Assembly: GCF_025499515.1 (NCBI RefSeq)
Contig: NZ_JAMKFA010000001.1
Span: 495,553-559,552, forward strand
Length of the DNA stretch: 64,000 nucleotides
Direction of reading: 5' to 3'
From: Flavobacterium odoriferum
GTDB lineage: Bacteria > Bacteroidota > Bacteroidia > Flavobacteriales > Flavobacteriaceae
The notes below the pieces were generated by a model. That model saw nothing but the letters and a program-made list of their open reading frames with translations. It was not told the DNA's origin and did not search any database. Position 1 is the stretch's first letter, and each line of letters opens with the position of its first letter. The position numbers and the translations under genes were made by a program. Positions 32,267 through 40,835 of this stretch are shown here, in pieces.

Positions 32267-34069
32267 ATGCAAACACCATTAGAACTTCAAATCCAAACTT
32301 TACCCGATAATCCGGGTGTGTATCAGTATTATGATAAGGATGGAAAAATTCTATATGTTGGGAAAGCGAAAAACTTAAAAAAACGCGTTCAGTCCTATTT
32401 TACTAAGAACCACGACAATTATAAAACATCGGTTTTAGTTAAGAAAATTGTAACGATAAAACACATTGTTGTTCCTACGGAAACCGATGCGTTATTGTTG
32501 GAAAACAACTTAATAAAAAAGCTGCAACCACGTTATAATGTCTTGCTTCGCGATGATAAAACCTATCCTTGGATTTGCATCAAAAACGAACGTTTTCCAA
32601 GAATATTCTCTACCCGAAAAATGATTAAAGATGGTTCGGAATATTTTGGTCCATATACTAGTTTTAAAACCGTTCATACAATTCTAGATTTAATCAAAGA
32701 ATTGTATCCGCTGCGAACTTGTAATTATGATTTATCGAAAGCGAATATCGATTCGGGAAAATTTAAAGTCTGTTTAGAATATCATATTGGCAATTGTAAA
32801 GGGCCTTGTGAAGGGTATGAGTCATTGGAGCACTATCAAAGTCAGATCGAAAAAATCCGTCAAATTTTAAAGGGAAATTTCAAAGAAAGTTTAAAAGATT
32901 TCAAGAAATTGATGACCGATTTGGCAATGGAAATGAAGTTTGAAGAAGCGCAAAAAATTAAAGAAAAAATCGAGGTTTTAGAAAATTACCAATCGCGTTC
33001 CACCATTTTAAATCCGAAAATATCCAATTTGGACGTATTTTCAATTATTTCCGATGAAACCATGGCGTATGTGAATTTTTTACAAATTTCGCACGGAGCA
33101 ATTGTACGTTCGCATACGTTGGAATTGAAGAAAAAATTAGACGAAACCAACGAAGAATTGTTAGAATTAGCCGTAGTAGAATTGCGTGAACGTTTTCACT
33201 TGAATTCTAGAGAAATTGTTGTTCCCTTTCCAATTGATTTAGGCGAAAACATAAAAGTTACGGTACCGCAATTAGGCGATAAAAAGCAAATTTTAGAATT
33301 ATCAGAACGCAATGCCAAATATTACAGATTAGATCAATTAAAGCAAATTCAAATCGTTGATCCAGAGCGACACACCAATCGCATCATGGCACAAATGCAA
33401 AAAGATTTACGTTTATCGGTTGAGCCAAGACATATTGAATGTTTTGATAATTCTAATATTCAAGGAACCAATCCTGTTGCAGCTTGTGTGGTTTTTAAAG
33501 ATGGAAAACCAAGCAAGAAAGATTACCGTCATTTTAACATCAAAACGGTTGAAGGTCCAAATGATTTCGCTTCGATGGAAGAAGTGGTTTATCGAAGATA
33601 TAAACGAATGTTAGATGAAAATCAACCCTTACCACAATTGATTATTATTGATGGTGGAAAAGGGCAATTATCATCCGCATTAAAAAGTATTGATGATTTA
33701 GGTTTGCGAGGTAAAATAGCTATTATTGGAATTGCAAAACGTTTGGAAGAATTGTTTTATCCAGGCGATTCAGCACCTTTGTATTTGGATAAAAAATCGG
33801 AAACCTTGAAAGTGATTCAGTTTTTAAGAAACGAAGCGCACCGATTTGGAATCACACATCATCGCGATAAACGAAGTAAATCAGCGTTAACGAATAGCTT
33901 AGAAAGTATTCCTGGAATTGGCGAAAAAACCATGATTACATTAATGAAACATTTCAAAAGTGTTAAAAGATTGCAAAATGCCGACGAAAAAGCGATTTCT
34001 AAAGTTGTAGGTGTTTCAAAAGCCAAAAAAATTTCCGACTTTTACAAGAACATTACCCAAAAAAATTAA
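32267..34069 (+). CDS. uvrC: Excinuclease ABC subunit C
   Basis: A 600-residue nucleotide-excision-repair nuclease that makes both incisions in the UvrBC-DNA complex. It has the N-terminal GIY-YIG domain (NPGVYQYYDKDGKILYVGKA, about 15-34), a UVR motif (MEMKFEEAQKIKEKIEVL, about 220-237), the RNase H-like endonuclease domain (IECFDNSNIQGTNPVAACVV), and C-terminal HhH motifs (LESIPGIGEKTMITLMKHF). Start at 32267 (MQTPLELQIQTLPDNPG); the frame is open upstream but runs through a repeat-rich leader. The next gene begins on the base after its stop. Confidence 0.95.
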   Translation: MQTPLELQIQTLPDNPGVYQYYDKDGKILYVGKAKNLKKRVQSYFTKNHDNYKTSVLVKKIVTIKHIVVPTETDALLLENNLIKKLQPRYNVLLRDDKTYPWICIKNERFPRIFSTRKMIKDGSEYFGPYTSFKTVHTILDLIKELYPLRTCNYDLSKANIDSGKFKVCLEYHIGNCKGPCEGYESLEHYQSQIEKIRQILKGNFKESLKDFKKLMTDLAMEMKFEEAQKIKEKIEVLENYQSRSTILNPKISNLDVFSIISDETMAYVNFLQISHGAIVRSHTLELKKKLDETNEELLELAVVELRERFHLNSREIVVPFPIDLGENIKVTVPQLGDKKQILELSERNAKYYRLDQLKQIQIVDPERHTNRIMAQMQKDLRLSVEPRHIECFDNSNIQGTNPVAACVVFKDGKPSKKDYRHFNIKTVEGPNDFASMEEVVYRRYKRMLDENQPLPQLIIIDGGKGQLSSALKSIDDLGLRGKIAIIGIAKRLEELFYPGDSAPLYLDKKSETLKVIQFLRNEAHRFGITHHRDKRSKSALTNSLESIPGIGEKTMITLMKHFKSVKRLQNADEKAISKVVGVSKAKKISDFYKNITQKN

Positions 34070-36286
34070 ATGAAGCATTTTTTCTTGTTTGTGAGTTTAT
34101 TCTTCTTAAGCCAAGTTGCCCTCGGACAAGAGAAAGCTGTTGAAAACACTCGACCAAAAGTTGGACTTGTTTTAAGTGGTGGTGGTGCAAAAGGTTTGGC
34201 TCATATTGGTGTTTTAAAAGTAATCGATTCGCTCGGAATTAAAGTAGATTATATTGGCGGAACCAGTATGGGAGCCGTTGTGGGCGGTTTATACGCTTCA
34301 GGTTATACAGCAAATCAATTGGATTCTATTTTTTCTAAAATAGACGTAGATGCATTACTTCAAGATTATACACCGCGTGAATCAAAATCATTTTACGAAA
34401 AAAGAAATGATGAAATTTATGCTTTAACGCTTCCTTTTAATAATTTTAAATTAGGATTGCCTTCAGGACTTTCAAAAGGATTATATAATTTTAATTTAAT
34501 GTCAAGATTAACACAACATGTAAGTGATGTGAGAGATTTTGATAAACTTCCAATTCCTTTTCTATGTATTGCTACCGATGTTGAAACGGGTGAACAAATT
34601 GTTTTAGATGAAGGTATTTTAGCGCAAGCTATAATTGCGAGTGGCGCTTTGCCTACATTGTATAGTCCTGTTGAAATTAATGGGCGATTGTTAATTGATG
34701 GCGGAGTGGTGAATAATTATCCTATCGAAGAATTAAAAAATAGAGGGATAGATTTTATCATTGGAATTGATGTGCAAGATGGTTTAAAAAACAGAGAACA
34801 ATTAAAAGATGTTACCGCTGTTTTATCGCAAATTAATAATTTTTCCATGATCGAGAAAATGGAAGGAAAAAGAAGTTTAACTAACATCTACATTAAACCC
34901 GATATTAAAGGTTTTTCAGTTGTTTCTTTTGATAAAGGGCAAGAAATTATAAAAAAAGGAAACGAAAAAGCGAATGAATTTATCAAAGAATTATTGCCTT
35001 TAAGAAATATAGATGAAAGACCAACAACATTTAAGGTAATTAAAAATGATTCTATCTTTATAAGAGATATTACGTTTAATAAGTTAGAAAATTTCACAAG
35101 AGCTTATGTTCTTGGAAAGTTAAAAATCAAGCGAAATACTAAAATTCCAATGACGCAAATTGAAAAAGGAATTTCAAACTTAAATGCAACGCAAAACTTT
35201 AGTGCGATAAGTTATTCTTTCGAAAAAACGCAATCTGGAGAAAGATTAGCATTAAATCTTAAAGAAAACAAGAGCAATACTTTTTTAAAGTTTGGAATTC
35301 ATTATGATGACTTGTATAAAAGTGGCGCTTTAATTAACTACACTCACAAAAAGTTAATTGCAAAGAATGATGTTGCTTCTTTAGATGTTATTTTAGGAGA
35401 TAATTTCAGATATAATTTTGATTATTACATAGATAATGGTTTTTATTGGAGTTTTGGTTTTAATTCGAAGTTTAATTCCTTTAATAGAAATATCGCAACT
35501 GATTTTGCAAACGGAATAATCTTTACCGATTTAGGAATTAATTCTGTAAACATTGATTTTACTGACATTACAAATCAAGCGTATGTTCAAACTATTTTTG
35601 CTCAAAAATTTTCTTTTGGTGCTGGATTAGAATTTAAATATTTGAATATTAAGTCAGAAACGTTAGAAAATTCAACTCCAATTTTTGACAAGAGTAATTA
35701 TTTGTCTGCTTTCGGATATTTAAAATACGATTCTTTTAACCAAAAATATTTTCCAAAAAAAGGATGGTCATTTTCGGGCGATTTGAAAACATTTTTATAT
35801 TCATCAGATTATACTAATCTGTTTGAGCGCTTTTCAATAGCTAGAGCAGATGCGGGAATTGTTTTTGAACCTATAAAAAGAACCACAATTAAATTGCAAA
35901 CAGAAGGTGGGTTTGCAATTGGTGAAAGAACTATTTCATTCTTTGATTTTGTTTTAGGAGGTTATGGTTTTGTTTCCGTGAACAACATTAAGCCATTTAT
36001 GGGATATGACTTTTTGAGTTTAGCTGGCGACAGCTATGTGAAAGGAACAATAACTGCAGATTATGAAATTTATAAAAAACACCACATAAATTTTACAGCT
36101 AATTTTGCTAATGTTGGTAATAGAATTTTTGAGCATACCGAAGATTGGCTATCAAAACCTAAATACACAGGTTATGGAATAGGATATGGAATGGAATCTA
36201 TTATTGGGCCATTAGAAATAAAACATTCTTGGTCGCCAGAAACTAAAGATCACCACACTTGGTTTTCAGTAGGTTTTTGGTTTTAA
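34070..36286 (+). CDS. Patatin-like phospholipase with C-terminal outer-membrane barrel
   Basis: A 738-residue protein with a signal peptide MKHFFLFVSLFFLSQVALGQ. A patatin domain follows with oxyanion loop SGGGAKGLAHIGVL (about 36-49), nucleophile motif GGTSMGAVVGG (about 62-72) and catalytic-dyad Asp in DGGVVNNYPIEEL (about 209-221). A POTRA-like segment comes next (about 310-390), then a Bam/Omp85-type beta-barrel ending FSVGFWF. This is the domain order of type Vd autotransporters (PlpD-like), so the lipase is predicted to be exposed by its own barrel. It starts directly after the uvrC stop. Confidence 0.9.
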   Translation: MKHFFLFVSLFFLSQVALGQEKAVENTRPKVGLVLSGGGAKGLAHIGVLKVIDSLGIKVDYIGGTSMGAVVGGLYASGYTANQLDSIFSKIDVDALLQDYTPRESKSFYEKRNDEIYALTLPFNNFKLGLPSGLSKGLYNFNLMSRLTQHVSDVRDFDKLPIPFLCIATDVETGEQIVLDEGILAQAIIASGALPTLYSPVEINGRLLIDGGVVNNYPIEELKNRGIDFIIGIDVQDGLKNREQLKDVTAVLSQINNFSMIEKMEGKRSLTNIYIKPDIKGFSVVSFDKGQEIIKKGNEKANEFIKELLPLRNIDERPTTFKVIKNDSIFIRDITFNKLENFTRAYVLGKLKIKRNTKIPMTQIEKGISNLNATQNFSAISYSFEKTQSGERLALNLKENKSNTFLKFGIHYDDLYKSGALINYTHKKLIAKNDVASLDVILGDNFRYNFDYYIDNGFYWSFGFNSKFNSFNRNIATDFANGIIFTDLGINSVNIDFTDITNQAYVQTIFAQKFSFGAGLEFKYLNIKSETLENSTPIFDKSNYLSAFGYLKYDSFNQKYFPKKGWSFSGDLKTFLYSSDYTNLFERFSIARADAGIVFEPIKRTTIKLQTEGGFAIGERTISFFDFVLGGYGFVSVNNIKPFMGYDFLSLAGDSYVKGTITADYEIYKKHHINFTANFANVGNRIFEHTEDWLSKPKYTGYGIGYGMESIIGPLEIKHSWSPETKDHHTWFSVGFWF

Positions 36287-36318
36287 TTGTAGTTTAAAAA
36301 AAAATTCCGATATTTGTG

Positions 36319-36384
36319 ATGATGAAACATTGGACAGGTTTACTTGCATATTTAAAATTCCTCATCAAGAGAAATCCTGAATGA
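36319..36384 (+). CDS. Possible 21-residue micro-ORF
   Basis: ATGATG at 36319 opens a 21-codon frame (MMKHWTGLLAYLKFLIKRNP, ending in Glu) closed by TGA at 36382-36384. A TATTTG string lies just upstream (36311-36316), resembling a -7 box but too close for a normal leader. The peptide is amphipathic and basic. It could be a leader peptide for hmgA, a remnant of a longer gene, or chance; no coding evidence beyond the open frame. Confidence 0.2.
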   Translation: MMKHWTGLLAYLKFLIKRNPE

Positions 36385-36433
36385 GTAATTTTCTTTTTGT
36401 TTTAATTAAAAAGTTTTATTAGAAACTCTTTTA

Positions 36434-36461
36434 AACTTTTAAATCTATAACTTTTAAACTT
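36434..36461. repeat. AACTTTTAAA repeat, family D, upstream of hmgA
   Basis: Two AACTTTTAAA units (the second beginning TAACTTTTAAACTT) ending 6 bases before the hmgA ATG. A nearly identical arrangement lies at 60561-60589, upstream of the PfkB kinase gene. Confidence 0.5.
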
Positions 36462-36467
36462 AAAGAA

Positions 36468-37628
36468 ATGCCAATATATCATAAATTAGGAGAAATTCCT
36501 CGTAAACGACATACACAATTCCGTAAACCAAACGGTGATTTGTATTATGAACAATTGTTTGGAACTGTAGGTTTTGACGGAATGTCAACCAACATGTATC
36601 ACGAACAAAGACCAACTCAGGTAAAAGAAATCCGAAAACAATATAGTGTAGCACCAAAAATTGCTAACGCCAACAATATTCAGTCTTATAAATTAAGAGG
36701 TTTTGAAGTGGCACCACAAGACGATTTTTTAGAAAGCAGAAAAATTGTATTGACTAATTCAGATTGTCACATTGTATTAGCGGCACCAAGAAAATCAACA
36801 ACCGATTATTTTTATAAAAATACAGATTCAGACGAAGTAATCTTCATCCATAAAGGAACAGGGAAATTAAGAACTATGCTTGGAAATTTAGATTTCAGCT
36901 ATGGTGATTACTTGGTTGTGCCTCGCGGGATGATTTATAAAATTGACTTTGATACAGAAGATAATAGATTGTTTATTGTAGAATCGCATCGTCCAGTTTA
37001 TACTCCGAAACAATACAGAAACTGGTTTGGACAATTATTAGAACATTCGCCATTTTGTGAACGCGATATTCGTCGTCCAGAAGAATTAGAAACCAATAAC
37101 GAAAAAGGAGAATTCATCATCAAAATCAAAAAGAAAGATGAAATTTTTGAAATGGTATATGCTTCACACCCTTTTGATGTTGTAGGTTATGATGGATACA
37201 ATTATCCTTATGCTTTTTCAATTCACGATTTTGAGCCAATAACAGGTAGAATTCATTTACCACCACCAATTCACCAAACATTTGAAACAGATGCTTTCGT
37301 AATTTGTTCATTTGTACCAAGATTATACGATTATCATCCATTAGCTATTCCAGCACCATACAACCACAGTAATATTGATGCCGATGAGGTTTTGTATTAT
37401 GTGGATGGAGATTTTATGAGTAGAAACGATGTGAAACCCGGAAATATTTCGTTACATCCAGCAGGAATTCCGCACGGGCCACACCCAGGAGCAGCAGAAA
37501 GAAGTATTGGTAAAAAAGAAACATTGGAATTGGCTGTAATGGTAGATACTTTCAAACCTTTAATGGTTACAGAAGAAGCCATGAAAATAGCCGATGATAC
37601 GTATTATCAATCTTGGTTAGAAGAATAA
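36468..37628 (+). CDS. hmgA: Homogentisate 1,2-dioxygenase
   Basis: A 386-residue ring-cleaving iron enzyme that opens homogentisate to maleylacetoacetate in tyrosine breakdown. Cupin-fold iron ligands are expected in IHLPPPIHQTFETDAFVICS (about 262-281) and the PAGIPHGPHPGAAE segment (about 333-346). The N-terminus (YHKLGEIPRKRHTQFRKPNG) is family typical. It is somewhat shorter than the roughly 440-residue human and Pseudomonas enzymes, as in other flavobacteria. It is followed after 47 bases by hppD, the previous step of the pathway. Confidence 0.93.
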   Translation: MPIYHKLGEIPRKRHTQFRKPNGDLYYEQLFGTVGFDGMSTNMYHEQRPTQVKEIRKQYSVAPKIANANNIQSYKLRGFEVAPQDDFLESRKIVLTNSDCHIVLAAPRKSTTDYFYKNTDSDEVIFIHKGTGKLRTMLGNLDFSYGDYLVVPRGMIYKIDFDTEDNRLFIVESHRPVYTPKQYRNWFGQLLEHSPFCERDIRRPEELETNNEKGEFIIKIKKKDEIFEMVYASHPFDVVGYDGYNYPYAFSIHDFEPITGRIHLPPPIHQTFETDAFVICSFVPRLYDYHPLAIPAPYNHSNIDADEVLYYVDGDFMSRNDVKPGNISLHPAGIPHGPHPGAAERSIGKKETLELAVMVDTFKPLMVTEEAMKIADDTYYQSWLEE

Positions 37629-37675
37629 TTAATTAAACACAACTTAGGTAAATTTTACCAGAAAAATGTAATATT

Positions 37676-38836
37676 ATGTCACAGGAATTAAAATCAGTCG
37701 AATACGGCTTAGAAAAAATATTTGAAGGCGCTCAAGATTTCTTGCCTTTATTAGGAACAGATTACGTAGAATTTTACGTTGGAAATGCAAAACAAGCGGC
37801 TCATTTTTACAAAACAGCATTTGGTTTTCAATCACATGCATACAAAGGCTTAGAAACGGGCTCAAAAGATTCAGTAAGCTATGTGTTAAAACAAGACAAA
37901 ATACGTTTGGTTCTAACTACAGCTTTAACAAGCAATTCACCAATAGGTGAACACGTTAAAAAACATGGTGATGGTGTAAAAATTGTAGCGCTTTGGGTAG
38001 AAGATGCAAGAAAATCTTTTGAAGAAACCACAAAACGTGGTGCCAGAGTTTTTATGGAACCAACTGTTGAAACAGATGAATTTGGTGAAGTAGTTCGTGC
38101 TGGAATATACACATATGGAGAAACCGTTCATATGTTCGTAGAACGTAAAAATTATACTGGAGTATTTATGCCAGGTTTCGTAGAACATAAATCAGATTAT
38201 AATCCAACGCCTGTTGGGTTAAAATATATTGACCACATGGTTGGAAATGTAGGTTGGAACGAAATGAATACTTGGGTAAAATGGTACGAAGATGTAATGG
38301 GATTTGTAAATTTCTTATCTTTTGACGACAAACAAATTACTACTGAATATTCAGCCTTAATGTCTAAAGTGATGAGTAATGGAAATGGAAGAATTAAATT
38401 TCCAATCAACGAACCAGCAGAAGGAAAGAAAAAATCGCAAATTGAAGAATATTTAGATTTTTACGAAGGTCCAGGAGTGCAACATATTGCAGTTGCTACA
38501 GATGATATTCTTACAACAGTTGCTGAAATGCGTGCGCGCGGAATTGAATTTTTAAGCACACCACCACAAGCATATTATGATGCTATTCCTGAAAGATTAA
38601 AAGATCACATGTCAAAATTTAAAGAAGATATTAATGAACTTCAAAAATTAGGCATTATGATTGATGCTGATGAAGAAGGTTATTTATTACAAATTTTTAC
38701 AAAGCCAGTAGAAGATCGTCCAACGCTTTTCTTCGAAATTATTCAAAGAATGGGAGCTAGAGGATTCGGTGCAGGTAACTTTAAAGCACTTTTTGAGTCA
38801 ATTGAAAGAGAGCAAGCATTGCGAGGAACGCTATAA
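37676..38836 (+). CDS. hppD: 4-hydroxyphenylpyruvate dioxygenase
   Basis: A 386-residue iron enzyme that converts 4-hydroxyphenylpyruvate to homogentisate. Two vicinal-oxygen-chelate halves are visible. Iron ligands lie in LKYIDHMVGNVG (His about 187), VQHIAVATDDI (His about 267) and PTLFFEIIQRMGARGFGAGN (Glu about 347), and the C-terminal FKALFESIEREQALRGTL is characteristic. It forms a tyrosine catabolic pair with hmgA; fumarylacetoacetase is not in the window. Confidence 0.95.
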   Translation: MSQELKSVEYGLEKIFEGAQDFLPLLGTDYVEFYVGNAKQAAHFYKTAFGFQSHAYKGLETGSKDSVSYVLKQDKIRLVLTTALTSNSPIGEHVKKHGDGVKIVALWVEDARKSFEETTKRGARVFMEPTVETDEFGEVVRAGIYTYGETVHMFVERKNYTGVFMPGFVEHKSDYNPTPVGLKYIDHMVGNVGWNEMNTWVKWYEDVMGFVNFLSFDDKQITTEYSALMSKVMSNGNGRIKFPINEPAEGKKKSQIEEYLDFYEGPGVQHIAVATDDILTTVAEMRARGIEFLSTPPQAYYDAIPERLKDHMSKFKEDINELQKLGIMIDADEEGYLLQIFTKPVEDRPTLFFEIIQRMGARGFGAGNFKALFESIEREQALRGTL

Positions 38837-38945
38837 AAACTCAATTTTATTAAACAATCATCAAAATACAACGTTGTAGTAGTGTAAATTTTGATAAAAA
38901 TATGTTAAAGTTTATTTTTAATTAAGAATAATTCAAAAACACTTA

Positions 38946-38954
38946 TACCTTTGC
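38946..38954 (+). promoter_or_regulatory. -7 promoter box of a putative small RNA
   Basis: TACCTTTGC matches TAnnTTTG plus C exactly. It lies 110 bases after hppD and 6 bases before a strong hairpin. A TTG at -33 is not evident. Confidence 0.55.
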
Positions 38955-38955
38955 A

Positions 38956-39068
38956 CTCGCAAAACAAGGAGGTAGTTTGCCTTGTTTTGTAATAAATTTT
39001 CATAATTTATAGTTTTTTGGTTGGTTAATAGCATAAAAACTCAGTCATATTTTTGACTGGGTTTTTTT
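38956..39068 (+). ncRNA. Putative orphan small RNA with its own promoter and terminator
   Basis: Downstream of the -7 box at 38946 lies a perfect 10-bp stem (CAAAACAAGG 38960-38969 with CCTTGTTTTG 38980-38989, 10-base loop). An AT-rich single-stranded part follows, then a strong intrinsic terminator (39038-39068). The next gene has a separate promoter after this terminator (39053-39083). No open frame of meaningful length is present. The unit is about 110 nt. An alternative is an attenuated leader of the DUF3108 operon. No known RNA family recognised. Confidence 0.5.
39038..39068 (+). terminator. Intrinsic terminator of the putative small RNA
   Basis: AACTCAGTC pairs with GACTGGGTT (one G-T pair) around a 7-base loop, followed by seven T. 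Confidence 0.85.
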
Positions 39069-39083
39069 GTTTTAGTATTTTTG
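39053..39083 (+). promoter_or_regulatory. Promoter of the DUF3108-TDO-M23-pgi operon
   Basis: TTG at 39053-39055 and TATTTTTG at 39076-39083 are separated by 20 bases, fitting the Bacteroidota -33/-7 spacing. The ATG of the first gene is 39 bases further on. The -33 triplet overlaps the 3' arm of the preceding terminator. Confidence 0.55.
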
Positions 39084-39122
39084 GAACAGAAATTGCATTT
39101 TCATTTCTAAAATGAATAAACT

Positions 39123-39896
39123 ATGAAAAAAATTATATTACTTCTTGTTCTTTTTGTCTTCACAAATTCATTTGTTCAAAGAGAAAATGCATACACAACT
39201 GGCGAATGGATAAAACTTAGAATTCACTACGGATTTGTAAATGCTGGCTACGCTACTTTAGAAATTAAAGACGCTGTAAAGAATAATAAAAAAGTTCACC
39301 ATGTAGTTGGAAAGGGCTGGACTGTTGGTATGAGCAAACTCTTTTTCAAAGTAGAAGATAATTATGAAAGTTATATTGATAAAGAAACAGGAAAGCCCTA
39401 TCAATTTGTTAGAAAAATTGACGAAGGTGGCTACACAAAAAATCAAGAAGGATTTTTTAATCAAAATAAAAACACAGTTTTAGTTAAAGATTATAAAAAG
39501 AAAACCGAAAAAACATTTAGTGTTCCTGAAGAAGTTCAAGATATTGTTTCTTCTTTCTATTATTTAAGAAATCACCCAAAAATTGATAAACTAAAAGTAG
39601 GCGAATCAATTGCAATTGATATGTTTTTTGATGACGAAACAACAAAGTTTAAGTTAAAATTTTTAGGAAGAGAAGATATTAGCACTAAATTTGGAAAAGT
39701 TTCTTGTATGATGTTTAGACCTTATGTACAAGCTGGAAGAGTTTTTAAAGAAGAAGAAAGTTTAACCGTTTGGATTTCAGACGACGATAACAAAATTCCA
39801 ATTCGTTTAAAAGCTAGTTTGGCAGTTGGGTCTTTAAAAGCAGATTTAGAAGCATTTAAAGGTTTAAAACATTCGTTTAAAATAAAAGTAAAATAA
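39123..39896 (+). CDS. DUF3108 domain protein
   Basis: A 257-residue exported protein with a signal peptide MKKIILLLVLFVFTNSFVQ. The family pattern is present in GEWIKLRIHYGFVNAGYATL (about 27-46) and FYYLRNHPKIDKLKVGES. DUF3108 proteins are beta-rich periplasmic or outer-membrane-associated proteins of unknown role. It is the first gene of a tight four-gene run: 6 bases to the tryptophan dioxygenase, 6 to the M23 lipoprotein, and a 1-base overlap into pgi. Confidence 0.88.
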   Translation: MKKIILLLVLFVFTNSFVQRENAYTTGEWIKLRIHYGFVNAGYATLEIKDAVKNNKKVHHVVGKGWTVGMSKLFFKVEDNYESYIDKETGKPYQFVRKIDEGGYTKNQEGFFNQNKNTVLVKDYKKKTEKTFSVPEEVQDIVSSFYYLRNHPKIDKLKVGESIAIDMFFDDETTKFKLKFLGREDISTKFGKVSCMMFRPYVQAGRVFKEEESLTVWISDDDNKIPIRLKASLAVGSLKADLEAFKGLKHSFKIKVK

Positions 39897-39902
39897 TCAC
39901 TA

Positions 39903-40829
39903 ATGGAAGTTACTCCAAAAATCCAAGAGCAATTAAATCAATTGAATGATAAGTTCGAAGCTATTAATCAAAACACATCAACGCATTTAGAAGGTTTGCT
40001 TTGGTCAAAACCAATCACATATTGGGATTATATTCAAACCGATGCTTTGTTGAATTTACAAATTCAACGCACTACTTTGCCTGATGAAATGGTTTTTGTA
40101 ATGTATCATCAAGTAAATGAATTGTTGTTCAAAATGATTCTTTGGGAAATGGATCAGCTTTGCCATACGGAGCAACCTACAACAGCTTATTTTACTGAAA
40201 AGTTAGGTAGAATTAGTCGCTATTTCGATATGTTAACCACATCTTTCGATATTATGAAAGATGGAATGGAACCTGAACAATATTTAAAATTCAGAAATAC
40301 ATTAACACCAGCAAGTGGATTTCAATCGGCACAATATCGTTTAATTGAATTCAGTTCAACAGATTTAATCAACTTAATTGATAACCGTTTTAGAGCAACA
40401 ATTGATAGAAACACACCATACGAACATGCATTTGAACATTTGTATTGGCAAGCTGCAGGAAAGGATTATCACACAGGAGAAAAATCGTATTTAATCTTAG
40501 AATTCGAAAGAAAATATAAGAAAGTGTTCTTAGATTGGATGGAAGAATACAATACAATTAACTTGTGGCGAAAATTCAAACAACTTCCAGAAGCAGATCA
40601 AAAAAATCCAGAATTAGTAGCAGCAATGCGTCATTATGATGTAACGGTTAACATTACCTGGGTTATGGGACATTTTAATGCGGCAAAAAAATACATAGAA
40701 AGTGTACCTGGAAATCATGAAGCAACAGGAGGAAGCGATTGGAAAAAATACATGTTGCCAAAATATCAAAAACGAATTTTCTTTCCAGAATTATGGACAA
40801 AAGAAGAATTAGATAACTGGGGAGAATAA
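39903..40829 (+). CDS. kynA: Tryptophan 2,3-dioxygenase
   Basis: A 308-residue all-helical heme dioxygenase that opens the indole ring to N-formylkynurenine. Substrate-binding YHQVNELLFKMILWEMDQL lies at about 67-85, and the proximal heme His is in TWVMGHFNAAKKYI (about 252-265). The TPASGFQSAQYRLIE segment (about 137-151) is diagnostic. It sits among envelope and sugar genes, not with other kynurenine genes, but 1 kb downstream of the tyrosine-degrading hmgA-hppD pair. Confidence 0.94.
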   Translation: MEVTPKIQEQLNQLNDKFEAINQNTSTHLEGLLWSKPITYWDYIQTDALLNLQIQRTTLPDEMVFVMYHQVNELLFKMILWEMDQLCHTEQPTTAYFTEKLGRISRYFDMLTTSFDIMKDGMEPEQYLKFRNTLTPASGFQSAQYRLIEFSSTDLINLIDNRFRATIDRNTPYEHAFEHLYWQAAGKDYHTGEKSYLILEFERKYKKVFLDWMEEYNTINLWRKFKQLPEADQKNPELVAAMRHYDVTVNITWVMGHFNAAKKYIESVPGNHEATGGSDWKKYMLPKYQKRIFFPELWTKEELDNWGE

Positions 40830-40835
40830 AAACAT

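Noticed and set aside
38956..39068. Riboswitch or tRNA in the hppD-DUF3108 gap
   Set aside because: No cloverleaf, no CCA end and no known aptamer motif; a simple hairpin plus terminator fits better.
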